Under the pieces are notes generated by a model. That model was not told the origin of the DNA, searched no databases, and saw only the letters and a program-made list of their open reading frames with translations. DNA of 64,000 bases from Leeuwenhoekiella nanhaiensis (GTDB taxonomy: Bacteria > Bacteroidota > Bacteroidia > Flavobacteriales > Flavobacteriaceae): assembly GCF_002744755.1 (NCBI RefSeq), contig NZ_KZ319292.1:180514-244513 (forward strand), given 5' to 3'. How positions within the stretch are numbered: the first letter of the stretch is position 1; every line of letters begins with the position of its first letter. Made by a program: the position numbers and the translations under genes. Shown here piece after piece: positions 8,446 through 16,851 of this stretch.

Positions 8446-9783
8446 CTAATTTAATTCTTCGAGTTCGATTATTTTAATGACCTTTCGGTTGCGCAAATAG
8501 CTTTGAATGATATGACGTGCATCCTGAGTATCCTGCATAGTAGTAATAATGCGTTCCAGAATTTCAATATTGGTAATCTGATGATTGAGATTATAGTATC
8601 CCAAACCTTTAAATTGGCCATTTTCAATCAGGATTGCGCTGCGCTCGTCTCTGCTTGGCCCACGATCAATAATAATCTTGTTTTTACCTTCTAAAGTATG
8701 GCTGTCTATAAAGTTTTGAACACGTTGATTGTACACTTCTGGCGAATCCTCACATTCAGATGGCTCATCCGGATTTTCCAGGCCTGTCTTGGCAGGGCAT
8801 AATTCATACTGTTCACTCATACGCTGCAAATAGGATAATCCTGAAGGAATAGTTGCAAAGGTTGTGATGCAGGCTTTGTTGCGATCTGCTTTTTCCACCT
8901 TTAAATTGAGGTAACCGTCGTCATCCAGAAAAGTTACCAATTGCGCCTTAAACCTGGCGCGTCTGGCAGACCTGTTATGATAGGGTCTGATTTTTTTGAC
9001 TTCCTCATTTTCCTTGAGCAGAGCCACCAGTTCACTGCCGGTCTCGTCATAGCTCAGGGCTTCGACCTCGTCCTGAATGCGTTTTGACTTCTTGTTATCA
9101 CTGGTAAAATGCTGATTTACCTGCTTTTTCATATTTCGACTTTTGCCGATATAAATCACCCTGCCATTGGCATTGTGCATATAAAAAACGCCAGTCTCAC
9201 TGGGAATTTCTTCAATCAGATCGCGTAGTTTGTTATCCAGTTGTTTTTTTGGATTCAATTTTACCGACTCCTGAATGATTTTCTTTTGAGTGTCTTTAGC
9301 CAGTAAGATTTTAAAAAGTTTTACGGTAGCCAGGGCATCTCCATTTGCGCGATGCCGGTCTGTAACCGGAATGCCCAGATTGCGGGCCAGTTTACCTAGG
9401 CTATAGCTTTCCTGGTCGGGGAGGAGCTCCTGAGCCAATTCTACCGTACAGAGACTTTTGCGCTGATAATCGTAGCCCAGTCTGTCAAATTCCAGTTGAA
9501 GAATGCGGTAGTCAAACTGTGCATTATGAGCAACAATGATGCAATCCTGAGTAATCTCTATGATGCGTTTTGCTACCTCGTAAAATTTGGGAGCATTACG
9601 CAACATTTGATTATTAATTCCGGTAAGACCTACCACAAATGCCTGAATAGGCCGCTCGGGGTTAACCAGACTTATGAATTGATCTACAATTTCACGTCCG
9701 TCAAATTTATAGATAGCAACCTCGGTAATGCCTTCTTCATTGTATTTGCCTCCTGTGGTTTCGAGATCGAGTATTGCGTACAT
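8446..9783 (-). CDS. DnaQ-like 3'-5' exonuclease fused to a GIY-YIG (UvrC-type) nuclease domain
   Basis: Two nuclease domains in one 445-residue protein. Residues 1-165 are a DEDDh exonuclease like the epsilon subunit of DNA polymerase III: Asp6 and Glu8 in ILDLETTGG, HNAQFDYR with Asp91, and HRANGDA with His144 and Asp149. Residues about 196-275 form a GIY-YIG domain (GVFYMHNANGRVIYIGKSRN). The remaining 170 residues match neither domain. Such fusions are known in several phyla and are related to Cho/UvrC incision nucleases, so a role in DNA repair is likely but not proven. It heads the block that continues with the channel and miaA. Confidence 0.88.
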   Translation of the reverse strand: MYAILDLETTGGKYNEEGITEVAIYKFDGREIVDQFISLVNPERPIQAFVVGLTGINNQMLRNAPKFYEVAKRIIEITQDCIIVAHNAQFDYRILQLEFDRLGYDYQRKSLCTVELAQELLPDQESYSLGKLARNLGIPVTDRHRANGDALATVKLFKILLAKDTQKKIIQESVKLNPKKQLDNKLRDLIEEIPSETGVFYMHNANGRVIYIGKSRNMKKQVNQHFTSDNKKSKRIQDEVEALSYDETGSELVALLKENEEVKKIRPYHNRSARRARFKAQLVTFLDDDGYLNLKVEKADRNKACITTFATIPSGLSYLQRMSEQYELCPAKTGLENPDEPSECEDSPEVYNQRVQNFIDSHTLEGKNKIIIDRGPSRDERSAILIENGQFKGLGYYNLNHQITNIEILERIITTMQDTQDARHIIQSYLRNRKVIKIIELEELN

Positions 9784-9811
9784 AAACAGCTTTAAATCCT
9801 ACTTTTACGGC

Positions 9812-10471
9812 TTAGTCATAATTACGGGCACCAAAAATGGCACTACCTATTCGTATCATCGTACTGCCATATTCAAGAGCCAAACGGTAATCGCCGCTCA
9901 TTCCCATTGACAACGTGGTGAAGCCCTGAGATGCTTTAAAGGTATTGTAAATTTTTTCAAGTTGCGAAAACTCACGCTTTATTTGCTCTTCATCATCTAC
10001 AAAAGAGGCCATTCCCATTAAGCCCACAACGCGAACGTTAGGATATTTCTTGAGTTGATCACCAGACAAAAGATTTTTAGCCTCTTCCGGATCCATCCCA
10101 AATTTACTGTCCTCTTCAGCAATCTTAACCTGAAGTAAAACATCAATAACGCGGTCATTCTTTTCGGCTTCCTTATTAATAACTTTAAAAAGTTTAAGGC
10201 GGTCGGCGCTGTGAATCAGGCTTACATAAGGCGCCATATACTTGACTTTATTGGTTTGAACATGCCCTATCATATGCCATTTGATATCCTTAGGCAAAGC
10301 CTCCCATTTATCAGTCATTTCCTGAATCTTATTCTCGCCAAAAATACGCTGACCGGCGTCATAAGCTTCCTGCAAATCTGCTACAGGTTTGGTTTTAGAT
10401 ACAGCAACCAGATCAACATATTCAGGGATTGCCTTTTTAAAGGCGTTTAGGTTTTCAGTTATTGAAGCCAT
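9812..10471 (-). CDS. YggS/PROSC-family PLP homeostasis protein
   Basis: Single-domain alanine-racemase-fold protein that binds pyridoxal 5'-phosphate and is thought to buffer free PLP; no catalytic activity is established for the family. The PLP lysine is Lys26 in LVAVSKTKP. Other family blocks are FGENKIQEM, WHMIGHVQTNK, the LMGMASF stretch and SMGMSGDYRLAL near the C-terminus, ending in the IRIGSAIFGARNYD signature. ATG 10471 gives the usual 219-residue form and is preceded by a -7 box; an upstream in-frame ATG at 10516 would lie upstream of that box. Confidence 0.94.
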   Translation of the reverse strand: MASITENLNAFKKAIPEYVDLVAVSKTKPVADLQEAYDAGQRIFGENKIQEMTDKWEALPKDIKWHMIGHVQTNKVKYMAPYVSLIHSADRLKLFKVINKEAEKNDRVIDVLLQVKIAEEDSKFGMDPEEAKNLLSGDQLKKYPNVRVVGLMGMASFVDDEEQIKREFSQLEKIYNTFKASQGFTTLSMGMSGDYRLALEYGSTMIRIGSAIFGARNYD

Positions 10472-10503
10472 ACAGAGAAAAGCAGATTTTTTTAAGTTCA
10501 AAA

Positions 10504-10511
10504 CAAATTTA
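10504..10511 (-). promoter_or_regulatory. -7 box upstream of the YggS-type gene
   Basis: TAAATTTG on the minus strand, 32 bp before ATG 10471. It supports the shorter start of the gene. Confidence 0.45.
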
Positions 10512-10541
10512 AGCAATGTGGCAAGTCTAGAGGAAAGCGTA

Positions 10542-11429
10542 CTAGCTAAATTGGTCTGAAACTTTTTCAGCTTTGCGACTTTCGCTGTAATCGTAAAAGC
10601 CCTCTCCGGTCTTAATACCTAGTTTACCTGCACGCACCATATTTACCAGTAGGGGACAGGGTGCGTATTTCGGGTTTTTAAATCCTTCGTACATCACTTC
10701 CAGAATCGCGTGGCACACATCAAGGCCTATGAAATCGGCAAGCTGCAAAGGCCCCATAGGATGCGCCATTCCCAGTTTCATGACCGTATCAATCTCTTTA
10801 ACGCCGGCAACGCCGTTGTATAATGTCTCAATAGCCTCGTTAAGCATAGGCATAAGAATACGGTTGGCCACAAAACCCGGATAATCATTAACAGGAACAG
10901 GGTTTTTGCCCAATTGTTCCGCAAGTTTTGTAATGTGATTTAAGGTGGTTTTTGAGGTTGAATAACCACTTATAATCTCGACCAGTTTCATTACAGGAAC
11001 CGGATTCATAAAATGCATCCCAATTACCTGATCAGCACGTTTAGTAACAGCTGCAATCTGAGTAATGGAGATCGAAGAAGTATTGGTTGCTAGTATTGTT
11101 GCAGGTTTGCAGAACTCGTCAAGCTTTTTGAAAATATCCAACTTTATATTCAGATTCTCGCTCGCGGCTTCCACAACCAGGTCAGCTTCAGAAACACCTT
11201 CTTTCAGGTCGGTTACCGGTTTTATGTTGAGAAGGGTTTCATTTTTTTGAGCGTCGGTAAGAATTTCCTTGGTAACCTGTCTATCCAGATTTTTAGATAT
11301 GGTTTCTATCCCGGTCTTGAGTGCTTCTTCAGAAATATCAATAAGACTTACTTTAAAACCATTTTGGGCAAAGGTATGTGCAATACCATTTCCCATAGTG
11401 CCGGCTCCTATTACTGCAATGTTCTTCAT
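10542..11429 (-). CDS. 3-hydroxybutyryl-CoA / 3-hydroxyacyl-CoA dehydrogenase
   Basis: NAD-dependent oxidation of 3-hydroxyacyl-CoA to 3-oxoacyl-CoA (fatty acid or butanoate metabolism). The N-terminal Rossmann motif GAGTMGNGIAHTFA is at residues 8-21. The catalytic stretch GMHFMNPVPVMKLVEII carries the family His in HFMNP, and the C-terminal helical domain has NRILMPMLNEAI and GMAHPMGPLQLAD. At 295 residues it is the single-domain form, without the enoyl-CoA hydratase fusion. No thiolase or acyl-CoA dehydrogenase gene is adjacent, so direction and chain-length preference cannot be told. Confidence 0.93.
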   Translation of the reverse strand: MKNIAVIGAGTMGNGIAHTFAQNGFKVSLIDISEEALKTGIETISKNLDRQVTKEILTDAQKNETLLNIKPVTDLKEGVSEADLVVEAASENLNIKLDIFKKLDEFCKPATILATNTSSISITQIAAVTKRADQVIGMHFMNPVPVMKLVEIISGYSTSKTTLNHITKLAEQLGKNPVPVNDYPGFVANRILMPMLNEAIETLYNGVAGVKEIDTVMKLGMAHPMGPLQLADFIGLDVCHAILEVMYEGFKNPKYAPCPLLVNMVRAGKLGIKTGEGFYDYSESRKAEKVSDQFS

Positions 11430-11506
11430 ACTATTGTTTTATGCGGAATAACTCAGAATATTGAGGTATTCTTGTTTTTAGAATAATTTGGTTATCAATA
11501 ATCAAC

Positions 11507-11818
11507 TTAGTCTAATGTTGATTCTGGTAAATTTACGAATTTTTCAAGGCTCCACGCTGCGGCCTTTTCCTGAAAAAGAGCTTTTGTCTCTGACCAGGTT
11601 TTTCTAAAGAAATCAGAATTGCGATAGTTATCTAAAGCCTCGGTATTTTGCCAATGGCTATGGGTGAAAAATATGTTGGGATTAGAATTGTCTCTTAACA
11701 ATTCAAGATGTTCGCAGCCTTCAGTAGACCGAATCGTTTGCTTGGCAGCGGCGAAAAGTTTAAGGAAGGTATCAACCTCTTCGGTTCTTAAGGTCAATTT
11801 CACAATGCGAATAATCAT
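11507..11818 (-). CDS. ABM-fold (antibiotic biosynthesis monooxygenase / quinol monooxygenase-like) protein
   Basis: A 103-residue dimeric alpha/beta barrel type protein. The pattern fits the ABM domain: a first beta strand IIRIVKLTL, the CEHLELLRD strand, IFFTHSHWQNTEALDNYRNSDFF and a final helix. Family members range from quinol monooxygenases to heme-degrading and signalling proteins, and nothing here picks one. It sits between the dehydrogenase and the DUF62 gene with a -7 box upstream. Confidence 0.8.
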   Translation of the reverse strand: MIIRIVKLTLRTEEVDTFLKLFAAAKQTIRSTEGCEHLELLRDNSNPNIFFTHSHWQNTEALDNYRNSDFFRKTWSETKALFQEKAAAWSLEKFVNLPESTLD

Positions 11819-11840
11819 ACGTTGTAGTTATTGGTGATGC

Positions 11841-11848
11841 CAAAGGTA
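11841..11848 (-). promoter_or_regulatory. -7 box upstream of the ABM-domain gene
   Basis: TACCTTTG on the minus strand, 22 bp before ATG 11818, in the short gap to the DUF62 gene. Confidence 0.45.
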
Positions 11849-11886
11849 AAACACTTACAGGCCAGCCCCGAAATCAAGAATTTGTT

Positions 11887-12717
11887 TTACTCAAAATTAA
11901 TGCTAACCGTATCCCGGTAGTCGAGTCCGAAAAGAGTAGAGGCACTACCTACAGTGCTGGGATTACTTTTATAAATCGCGAGTTCGAGATAGCCCGAAGA
12001 ATTGAATAACGCGATTTTCTTTCCGTCTTCTTCCCGTTTGCTTTTTTCAATTTCAAAATTTATGGCGTCACTATAATGTTGATGAATTTTCTTGAAATGC
12101 GCCCGCTTCGCCTGAATGATAAAAGACCGTCCTTTGCCTACATCTTCAAATAGACGGCGGGTAATATTGGTGATCACATTTCCGTAGTTATCAACATAGA
12201 TTACGTTGCCAATAATTTGTTTTTGCTCGCTGCTTATAACGGGCATAATACCGGTAATGGCCTTGATTTCCTGAATGGGTTTTCCAATTACTCCGAGCTT
12301 TCCGCCACGTGCAATATGACAGGCCACCTGTACAAAAACGTCAAGCTCGGTAAAGTTGGTTTTGATGCGGTCGTGAATGTTGATTTCTACCAGTTCTTCA
12401 GGCATTATGCTGCGTGTAATCATTGACATAATCCCATTGTTTGCACACACAAAATAATGACCGTCAAGTTTTACGGCAATGTGTTTGTTTTCAGGATTTC
12501 GTTCAGAGTCTATACCTATGATATGAATGGTTCCTTTAGGAAAATTACGATAGGCGTTTTCTATGATATAAGCTGCTTCAGTGATGTGAAACGGAGAAAC
12601 ATTGTGTGATATATCAACAACGGTCACCTCAGGCATTTCACTGTAGATAGCCCCCTTAACTGCACCCGCAAAATGATCTTTCAGGCCAAAATCAGTAGTC
12701 AGGGTTATAATGGGCAT
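11887..12717 (-). CDS. SAM hydroxide adenosyltransferase family protein (DUF62)
   Basis: Homologue of S-adenosylmethionine hydrolases that form adenosine plus methionine and are related to fluorinase/chlorinase. The N-terminal TLTTDFGLKDHFAGAVKG and VVDISHNV blocks are clear. The central motif differs from the canonical form: where archaeal members have VDPGVG plus a nearby Arg and a PDNG block, this protein has GIDSERNPENK and CANNG. Asp70 and His134 can be aligned to the known Asp-Arg-His triad; the Arg is uncertain. It is divergent from phoH with a 109-bp intergenic region between them. Confidence 0.85.
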   Translation of the reverse strand: MPIITLTTDFGLKDHFAGAVKGAIYSEMPEVTVVDISHNVSPFHITEAAYIIENAYRNFPKGTIHIIGIDSERNPENKHIAVKLDGHYFVCANNGIMSMITRSIMPEELVEINIHDRIKTNFTELDVFVQVACHIARGGKLGVIGKPIQEIKAITGIMPVISSEQKQIIGNVIYVDNYGNVITNITRRLFEDVGKGRSFIIQAKRAHFKKIHQHYSDAINFEIEKSKREEDGKKIALFNSSGYLELAIYKSNPSTVGSASTLFGLDYRDTVSINFE

Positions 12718-12728
12718 AGGTGGTTTTG

Positions 12729-12772
12729 TTGATATTTTTAAGGGGGATAGTAACTAAATTTGGTTACATTTG
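12729..12772 (+). promoter_or_regulatory. phoH promoter with two -7 boxes
   Basis: TTG at 12729-12731, 23 bp, TAAATTTG at 12755-12762; a second box TACATTTG follows at 12765-12772. The predicted transcription start is about 50 bp before the TTG start codon of phoH. Confidence 0.55.
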
Positions 12773-12826
12773 TTTAGCACAAAACTAAAGATAATTAACT
12801 AGTTTTTTATAAAAATCCTTCCGCTT

Positions 12827-13780
12827 TTGAACGAACTTATCATCGAACTTTCAGAGATCACACCACGTGAATTTTTTGGTCAAAACAACGCCAATATTGA
12901 ACTTCTTAAGAAGTATTTTCCCAAGTTAAAACTTGTCGCCCGAGGTAATACCATAAAGGCTTACGGAGATGAGGACCTCCTGGAGGAGTTTGATAAACGC
13001 ATTACCATGCTTTTAGAGCAGTTTGCCAAGTACAATAAGTTAGATGAAAACAGTATAGAGCGGGTACTTACCAGTGAGAGCCGGGAAGATTATGAGACTT
13101 CGGTAGCAAGTGGAGAGATTCTGGTACACGGGATAGGAGGAAAACTTATCAAAGCTCAAACCGCAAACCAACGTAAACTGGTTGATTTGGCCCGAAAAAA
13201 TGATATGGTCTTTGCGGTAGGCCCTGCCGGAACGGGTAAAACCTACACCGGTGTTGCTTTGGCCGTAAAAGCTTTAAAAGAAAAGCAGGTTAAACGTATT
13301 ATTTTGACCAGACCGGCTGTTGAAGCAGGGGAAAACCTGGGTTTTTTGCCCGGCGATCTCAAAGAAAAACTTGATCCGTATATGCAGCCTTTGTATGATG
13401 CGTTGCGTGATATGATTCCGCACGAAAAGCTGGAAAGTTTTATAGAGAAAGGGGTTATTCAGATCGCTCCGATGGCGTTTATGCGAGGGCGTACCCTGGA
13501 TAATGCCTTTGTGATTCTGGATGAAGCACAAAATACCACGCACGCCCAGATGAAGATGTTTTTAACCCGTATGGGTAAAAATGCCAAATTTATGATTACC
13601 GGTGATCCGGGTCAGATTGATTTACCCAGACGCGTAATAAGTGGTCTCAAAGAGGCGCTTTTAGTATTGAAAGACGTTAAAGGTGTGGGTATGATTTATC
13701 TGGATGATAAAGACGTAATACGTCACAGGCTCGTAAAAGAAGTTATCGCGGCCTACAAAGCGATTGAAAACAGAGATTAA
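12827..13780 (+). CDS. phoH: PhoH-like ATPase
   Basis: Cytosolic P-loop ATPase of the PhoH family, associated with RNA metabolism and often found near ybeY. It has an N-terminal KH-like extension (residues 1-110), then Walker [10 protein letters not shown] starting at Gly132, [16 protein letters not shown], Walker [13 protein letters not shown], and the sensor region [13 protein letters not shown]. Translation appears to begin at TTG 12827 (first residues [11 protein letters not shown]), which gives the family N-terminus and the normal 317-residue length; no ATG lies in the first part of the frame. purC follows after 16 bp. Confidence 0.94.
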   Translation: MNELIIELSEITPREFFGQNNANIELLKKYFPKLKLVARGNTIKAYGDEDLLEEFDKRITMLLEQFAKYNKLDENSIERVLTSESREDYETSVASGEILVHGIGGKLIKAQTANQRKLVDLARKNDMVFAVGPAGTGKTYTGVALAVKALKEKQVKRIILTRPAVEAGENLGFLPGDLKEKLDPYMQPLYDALRDMIPHEKLESFIEKGVIQIAPMAFMRGRTLDNAFVILDEAQNTTHAQMKMFLTRMGKNAKFMITGDPGQIDLPRRVISGLKEALLVLKDVKGVGMIYLDDKDVIRHRLVKEVIAAYKAIENRD

Positions 13781-13796
13781 AAAGCAATTTTTACCA

Positions 13797-14750
13797 ATGT
13801 CAAATAAAACCATTACCCGGACACAGTTTAATTTTCCGGGTCAGACCAATTTTTATAAAGGCAAGGTGCGCGAAGTATACAGCCTTGAAAATGATTTATT
13901 GATTATGATCGCTACAGATCGCCTGAGTGCATTTGATGTAGTGATGCCTAAAGGAATCCCGTATAAAGGACAGATTCTTAATCAGATTGCGACAAAAATG
14001 ATGCGGGATACCGAAGATTTGGTCCCTAACTGGTTGATGGCGACTCCAGATCCCAATGTTGCTGTAGGTTCAAAGTGTGAACCCTTTAAAGTCGAAATGG
14101 TAATACGGGGTTATATGAGCGGTCACGCTGCTCGCGAGTATAAAGCCGGAAAGCGTATGCTCTGCGGAGTGCCTTTACCTGAAGGTTTAAAGGAAAATGA
14201 TAAGTTTCCAAAACCAATCATCACGCCGGCAACTAAGGCCGAAATGGGTGATCATGACGAGGATATTTCAAAAGAAGATATCATCACGCGAGGTATCGTT
14301 TCAGCTGAAGATTATGCCATTCTTGAAGATTATACCCACAAACTTTTTCAAAGAGGTACCGAAATAGCAGCTGATCGCGGACTCATTTTGGTTGACACCA
14401 AATATGAGTTTGGTAAAACCAGTGATGGTAAAATCGTATTGATTGATGAAATACATACACCGGATTCTTCGCGCTATTTTTATGCCGATGGATATGAAGA
14501 ACGTCAGCAAAAGGAAGAGCCGCAAAAGCAGTTGTCTAAAGAGTTTGTAAGACAATGGCTCATAAGTAATGGTTTCCAGGGGCTCGAAGGTCAAAAACTA
14601 CCTGAAATGACTGATGAATACATCGAGACGGTATCAGAGCGGTATATTGAGCTCTACGAAAATATTACCGGTGAAAAATTTGTAAAGGCAGATTTAACCG
14701 ATATTGAAAAACGAATAGAAGGCAATGTTTTGGGTTATCTAAAATCTTAA
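13797..14750 (+). CDS. purC: Phosphoribosylaminoimidazole-succinocarboxamide synthase (SAICAR synthetase)
   Basis: Purine synthesis: ATP-dependent condensation of CAIR with aspartate. Motifs include the [14 protein letters not shown] start, the ATP/IMP region [29 protein letters not shown], and [14 protein letters not shown]. The 317-residue length is the eukaryote/Bacteroidota long form. The ATG at 13797 is preferred because 13764 would lie inside phoH. phoH and purC are probably cotranscribed, as no promoter separates them. Confidence 0.96.
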   Translation: MSNKTITRTQFNFPGQTNFYKGKVREVYSLENDLLIMIATDRLSAFDVVMPKGIPYKGQILNQIATKMMRDTEDLVPNWLMATPDPNVAVGSKCEPFKVEMVIRGYMSGHAAREYKAGKRMLCGVPLPEGLKENDKFPKPIITPATKAEMGDHDEDISKEDIITRGIVSAEDYAILEDYTHKLFQRGTEIAADRGLILVDTKYEFGKTSDGKIVLIDEIHTPDSSRYFYADGYEERQQKEEPQKQLSKEFVRQWLISNGFQGLEGQKLPEMTDEYIETVSERYIELYENITGEKFVKADLTDIEKRIEGNVLGYLKS

Positions 14751-14763
14751 CCTGTAAAATTAT

Positions 14764-14792
14764 AAACCGAAAATAAGTTTTTCGGTTTTTTT
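14764..14792 (+). terminator. Rho-independent terminator between purC and the alanine symporter
   Basis: AAACCGAAAA (14764-14773) pairs with TTTTCGGTTT (14779-14788) and runs into T's to 14792. It ends only 5 bp before the next ATG at 14798, so it could also control read-through into the symporter gene. Confidence 0.8.
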
Positions 14793-14797
14793 ATGCG

Positions 14798-16162
14798 ATG
14801 GAAAAACTTGATGCTTTTTTTGAAAAGGCTTCCGGCTTTGTCTGGGGATTGCCTTTGTTGGTTTTGCTTATAGGTGGCGGTATCTTTTTATTGATCTATT
14901 CCAGATTTATTCCCTTTAAATATTTCGGCCACGCGATTCAGGTTTTAAGAGGTAAATACGACAATGCTGAAGATGAGGGCGAAATCACCCATTTTCAGGC
15001 GTTGATGACTGCTTTATCTTCAACAGTGGGTATGGGAAACATCGCAGGCGTAGCGGTTGCGATTGCCGCCGGAGGACCGGGAGCCGTATTCTGGATGTGG
15101 GTAAGCGGGATCGTAGGTATGAGTACCAAGTTTTTTACCTGCAGTCTCGCCATTTTGTATAGGGGAAAGGATGATAGCGGTCAAATACAGGGCGGCCCCA
15201 TGTATTTCATTATGGAAGGTTTGGGAAAGAGTTGGAAGTTTTTAGCCGTTTTCTTCAGTCTTGCGGGTCTTATAGGGGCACTACCGGTATTTAATGTCAA
15301 CCAACTTACCCAGGCCGTTAATGATATTTTATTAGTGCCAAACGGTATCGCAAAAAGCTTTTCTACAGATCTGATAATTGGTGTTTTCTTAGCTATTATT
15401 ACGGCAATAGTCGTTTTAGGTGGATTAGATCGTATTAGTAAAACGGCTTCTAAACTGGTGCCGGCAATGGTGGTATTCTATTTTATAGCGGTACTTATCA
15501 TTTTGTTTGTAAATAGGGAAGTAATTCCTTCTTATTTTAAACTGATATTTACAGATGCATTTGCTGCCGAAAATTATAAAGGAGATCCACTTTTTGGTGG
15601 TGTTCTTGGAGCTTTGATTGTTTTAGGAATACGTAGAGGAGCTTTTTCTAATGAAGCGGGTATAGGTACTGCGCCTATGGCTCACGGAGCTACGCGAACC
15701 AATCAACCTATACGGGAAGGTCTGGTAGCTATGCTGGGACCATTTATAGACACTCTAATCGTTTGTACGCTTACGGCTATGTGTATTTTAGTAACCGGAG
15801 TTTGGCAAACATCTGAGGCTAACGGGGTGAGTCTGACAGCGAAAGCATTTAGTGACGCGATGCCTGGTTTTGGTACTTATATACTTTTAGTATGTATTGC
15901 CATTTTTAGTATCAGTTCTTTGTTCAGTTACTCGTATTATGGGACGAAGTGTTTATCGTTTTTGATTGGAACTAAATACAGCCATTACTACAACTATTTT
16001 TACATTGCCAGTATCTTACTAGGTGCGACCACTTCTTTGGCACTTATGATCAATGTGATTGATACTTTCTTCGCTCTTATGGCAATACCTACAATGCTCG
16101 CAACGTTGATCTTAGCTCCTAAAGTTATGAAGAGAGCTAAAGACTATTTTAAGGCTTTATAA
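14798..16162 (+). CDS. Alanine:cation (Na+) symporter, AGCS family
   Basis: Inner-membrane amino acid transporter of 454 residues with about ten helices. The family signature is present: ALSSTVGMGNIAGVAVAIAAGGPGAVFWMW, QGGPMYFIMEGLGK, and the strongly conserved RRGAFSNEAGIGTAPMAHGA block around residue 287. The substrate is most likely alanine or glycine, cotransported with Na+; the sequence does not separate them. It starts 10 bp past the purC terminator stem and has no obvious promoter of its own. Confidence 0.93.
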   Translation: MEKLDAFFEKASGFVWGLPLLVLLIGGGIFLLIYSRFIPFKYFGHAIQVLRGKYDNAEDEGEITHFQALMTALSSTVGMGNIAGVAVAIAAGGPGAVFWMWVSGIVGMSTKFFTCSLAILYRGKDDSGQIQGGPMYFIMEGLGKSWKFLAVFFSLAGLIGALPVFNVNQLTQAVNDILLVPNGIAKSFSTDLIIGVFLAIITAIVVLGGLDRISKTASKLVPAMVVFYFIAVLIILFVNREVIPSYFKLIFTDAFAAENYKGDPLFGGVLGALIVLGIRRGAFSNEAGIGTAPMAHGATRTNQPIREGLVAMLGPFIDTLIVCTLTAMCILVTGVWQTSEANGVSLTAKAFSDAMPGFGTYILLVCIAIFSISSLFSYSYYGTKCLSFLIGTKYSHYYNYFYIASILLGATTSLALMINVIDTFFALMAIPTMLATLILAPKVMKRAKDYFKAL

Positions 16163-16185
16163 TATCAACCTTGCATTACAAATAA

Positions 16186-16217
16186 AAAACCCTGCTTTAT
16201 TTTCATAGCAGGGTTTT
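16186..16217. terminator. Bidirectional terminator between symporter and CCC-motif gene
   Basis: Arms AAAACCCTGCT (16186-16196) and AGCAGGGTTTT (16207-16217) with a 10-nt loop, A-rich on the left and T-rich on the right. It serves the two convergent genes. Confidence 0.85.
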
Positions 16218-16239
16218 GAATAATTTACAGTAAATATGA

Positions 16240-16566
16240 TTATTGCTGAGCGGCCTGCATTTCCTGAGCCCATTCCTGTATAGCTTCTACACTTCCAAAG
16301 ATAATCAAGAAAATAGCAGAAATAATAGAAGTAATAATTGCCAGAATTAAGCCTACGATTGCTATGATACGTGCCGTTTTGAGTTGGCCATAATTTTCAT
16401 AGGATTCAGGATCTGGTTGCGCAGCTTTTTTGTCTTTATTTGCCAGATATAGTGCGATACCAGAAAATAAAAGACCTCCAAAACCAGAGCTAAAGCAACA
16501 GGCGATGAAAGAAATGACACCCAGAACCAGAGAGATTGTAACGTTAGGTAGTTTTTTTTGTTCCAT
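16240..16566 (-). CDS. Small two-helix membrane protein (CCC-motif type, DUF4190-like)
   Basis: A 108-residue protein with two hydrophobic segments: residues about 9-42, with the Cys pair in FIACCFSSGFGG, and about 66-95. A polar loop rich in Lys, Asp and Tyr lies between them (NKDKKAAQPDPESYENYGQ), and the tail is QEWAQEMQAAQQ. The pattern matches the small 'CCC motif' membrane proteins often seen beside DUF2752 genes in flavobacteria, although only two adjacent cysteines are seen here. It follows the DUF2752 gene by 2 bp. The function is unknown. Confidence 0.75.
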   Translation of the reverse strand: MEQKKLPNVTISLVLGVISFIACCFSSGFGGLLFSGIALYLANKDKKAAQPDPESYENYGQLKTARIIAIVGLILAIITSIISAIFLIIFGSVEAIQEWAQEMQAAQQ

Positions 16567-16568
16567 TT

Positions 16569-16844
16569 TTAGTGGGTTAGTTTGATAATATAGTTTGTAA
16601 TAATTGTAAGTACAGACAATATAGCAAAAAAGGAAATAAGCCGCCCGCCATATTTAAAATCAAAAAAGAAGTTAGCTCCAATGGCAATACCCAGCGCTAT
16701 AAGAGGAAATACTGCTGGGTATAGAAAAAAAGCTTCAGCAAAATGGCCCTGTAAAAGGGCCATTAAAGATCGTTGCATTCCACATCCCATACACTCAAAC
16801 CCGAAAAACTTCTTGTTTAGGCAGGGGAGCATGTACTCTTCCAA
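16569..16844 (-). CDS. DUF2752 family membrane protein
   Basis: Short membrane protein with the DUF2752 signature LPCLNKKFFGFECMGCGMQRSL near the N-terminus, where CxGCGxQRS is the conserved core, followed by two or three hydrophobic segments. The start is uncertain: TTG 16844 gives a family-like MEEYMLPC N-terminus (91 residues), ATG 16832 gives 87 residues. Both lie just after the stop of the T9SS cargo gene. It forms a tight pair with the CCC-motif gene. The function is not known. Confidence 0.75.
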   Translation of the reverse strand: MEEYMLPCLNKKFFGFECMGCGMQRSLMALLQGHFAEAFFLYPAVFPLIALGIAIGANFFFDFKYGGRLISFFAILSVLTIITNYIIKLTH

Positions 16845-16851
16845 AATCGAA

